Source: Prevotellaceae bacterium (GTDB lineage Bacteria > Bacteroidota > Bacteroidia > Bacteroidales > UBA932). From it: a stretch of 5,401 bases of DNA. Where the stretch lies: the NCBI GenBank assembly GCA_031273285.1, contig JAISSE010000057.1, positions 1 to 5,401 of the forward strand. The letters run 5' to 3'. The notes below the pieces were generated by a model that was not told the origin of the DNA, did no database searches, and saw only the letters and a program-made list of their open reading frames with translations. Both the position numbers and the translations under genes were made by a program. Shown one piece after another: positions 5,296 to 5,401 of the stretch (within the stretch, counting starts at the first letter, position 1; each line of letters starts with the position of its first letter).

Positions 5296-5401
5296 ATGAT
5301 GAGACACAGATTATACATATTATCCATGACGGTCGCAACGCTTGTTTTGATGGCGTTTACAATCATGCCGCACCATCATCACGAGGGCAGGATCTGTATT
5401 G
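5296..5401 (+). CDS. Small membrane protein with MPHHHHEG motif, DUF6769-like, N-terminal fragment
   Basis: Only the first 35 codons are in the window. The protein opens MMRHRLYILS, then a single hydrophobic helix at about residues 6-24, then MPHHHHEGRICI (24-35). A short N-terminal membrane or signal segment followed directly by Pro and a run of four His with Glu-Gly and a nearby Cys resembles the small Bacteroidota proteins grouped as DUF6769, from memory of the family. Their function is not established; the His cluster suggests metal binding, and some relatives sit beside metal or drug efflux genes, but neither can be tested here. Translation may begin at 5296 or at the adjacent ATG at 5299. 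A TAnnTTTG box lies 14 bp upstream. It is divergent from the hydrolase operon and need not be related to it. Confidence 0.65.
   Translation, partial: MMRHRLYILSMTVATLVLMAFTIMPHHHHEGRICI

Overview
The window looks like chromosomal DNA from a member of the Bacteroidota, probably order Bacteroidales. Three things point there. The promoter elements fit the Bacteroidota type (TTTG, then TAnnTTTG) and there are no Shine-Dalgarno sites. The gene families are typical of polysaccharide-degrading gut or digester Bacteroidales. The AT-rich intergenic DNA is full of short motifs such as CACGAATT and AACAGTGA. This assignment is an inference; no marker gene is present.

Layout, left to right. Positions 1-218 (minus) hold the N-terminal 72 codons of an FtsX/MacB-like ABC transporter permease. 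Positions 219-412 are a repeat-rich spacer with six CACGAATT-type repeats, a strong A/T-flanked hairpin that should act as a terminator, and an AACAGTGA-type repeat cluster that runs into the end of the next gene. Positions 413-2179 (minus) encode a secreted GH78-type alpha-L-rhamnosidase-like enzyme. Positions 2269-4314 (minus) encode a secreted GH71/GH99-like TIM-barrel protein with a C-terminal CBM9/DOMON-like domain. These two genes are 89 bp apart. A convincing promoter lies in front of the upstream one (4346-4375) and none is visible between them, so they probably form a two-gene glycan-degradation operon read right to left. Their signal-peptide segments are almost identical in DNA (59 of 64 bases) although the mature proteins are unrelated.

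Positions 4315-5295 form a 981-bp non-coding divergent region. It holds the operon promoter, an array of eight 39-41 bp tandem repeats plus a partial ninth (4545-4879), and a 118-bp palindromic element (4931-5048). The element's 29-bp inverted termini each fold into a hairpin, and the stems differ by compensatory base-pair changes. At 5296 a plus-strand gene begins, preceded by a TAnnTTTG box. It encodes a small membrane protein with an MPHHHHEG motif, resembling the Bacteroidota DUF6769 group, and runs off the window.

The two hydrolases probably work together in the periplasm or outside the cell on a rhamnose-containing glycan. No SusC/SusD pair, regulator or transporter for that glycan is visible here. 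The most unusual material is the non-coding structure on the right and the shared signal-peptide cassette.
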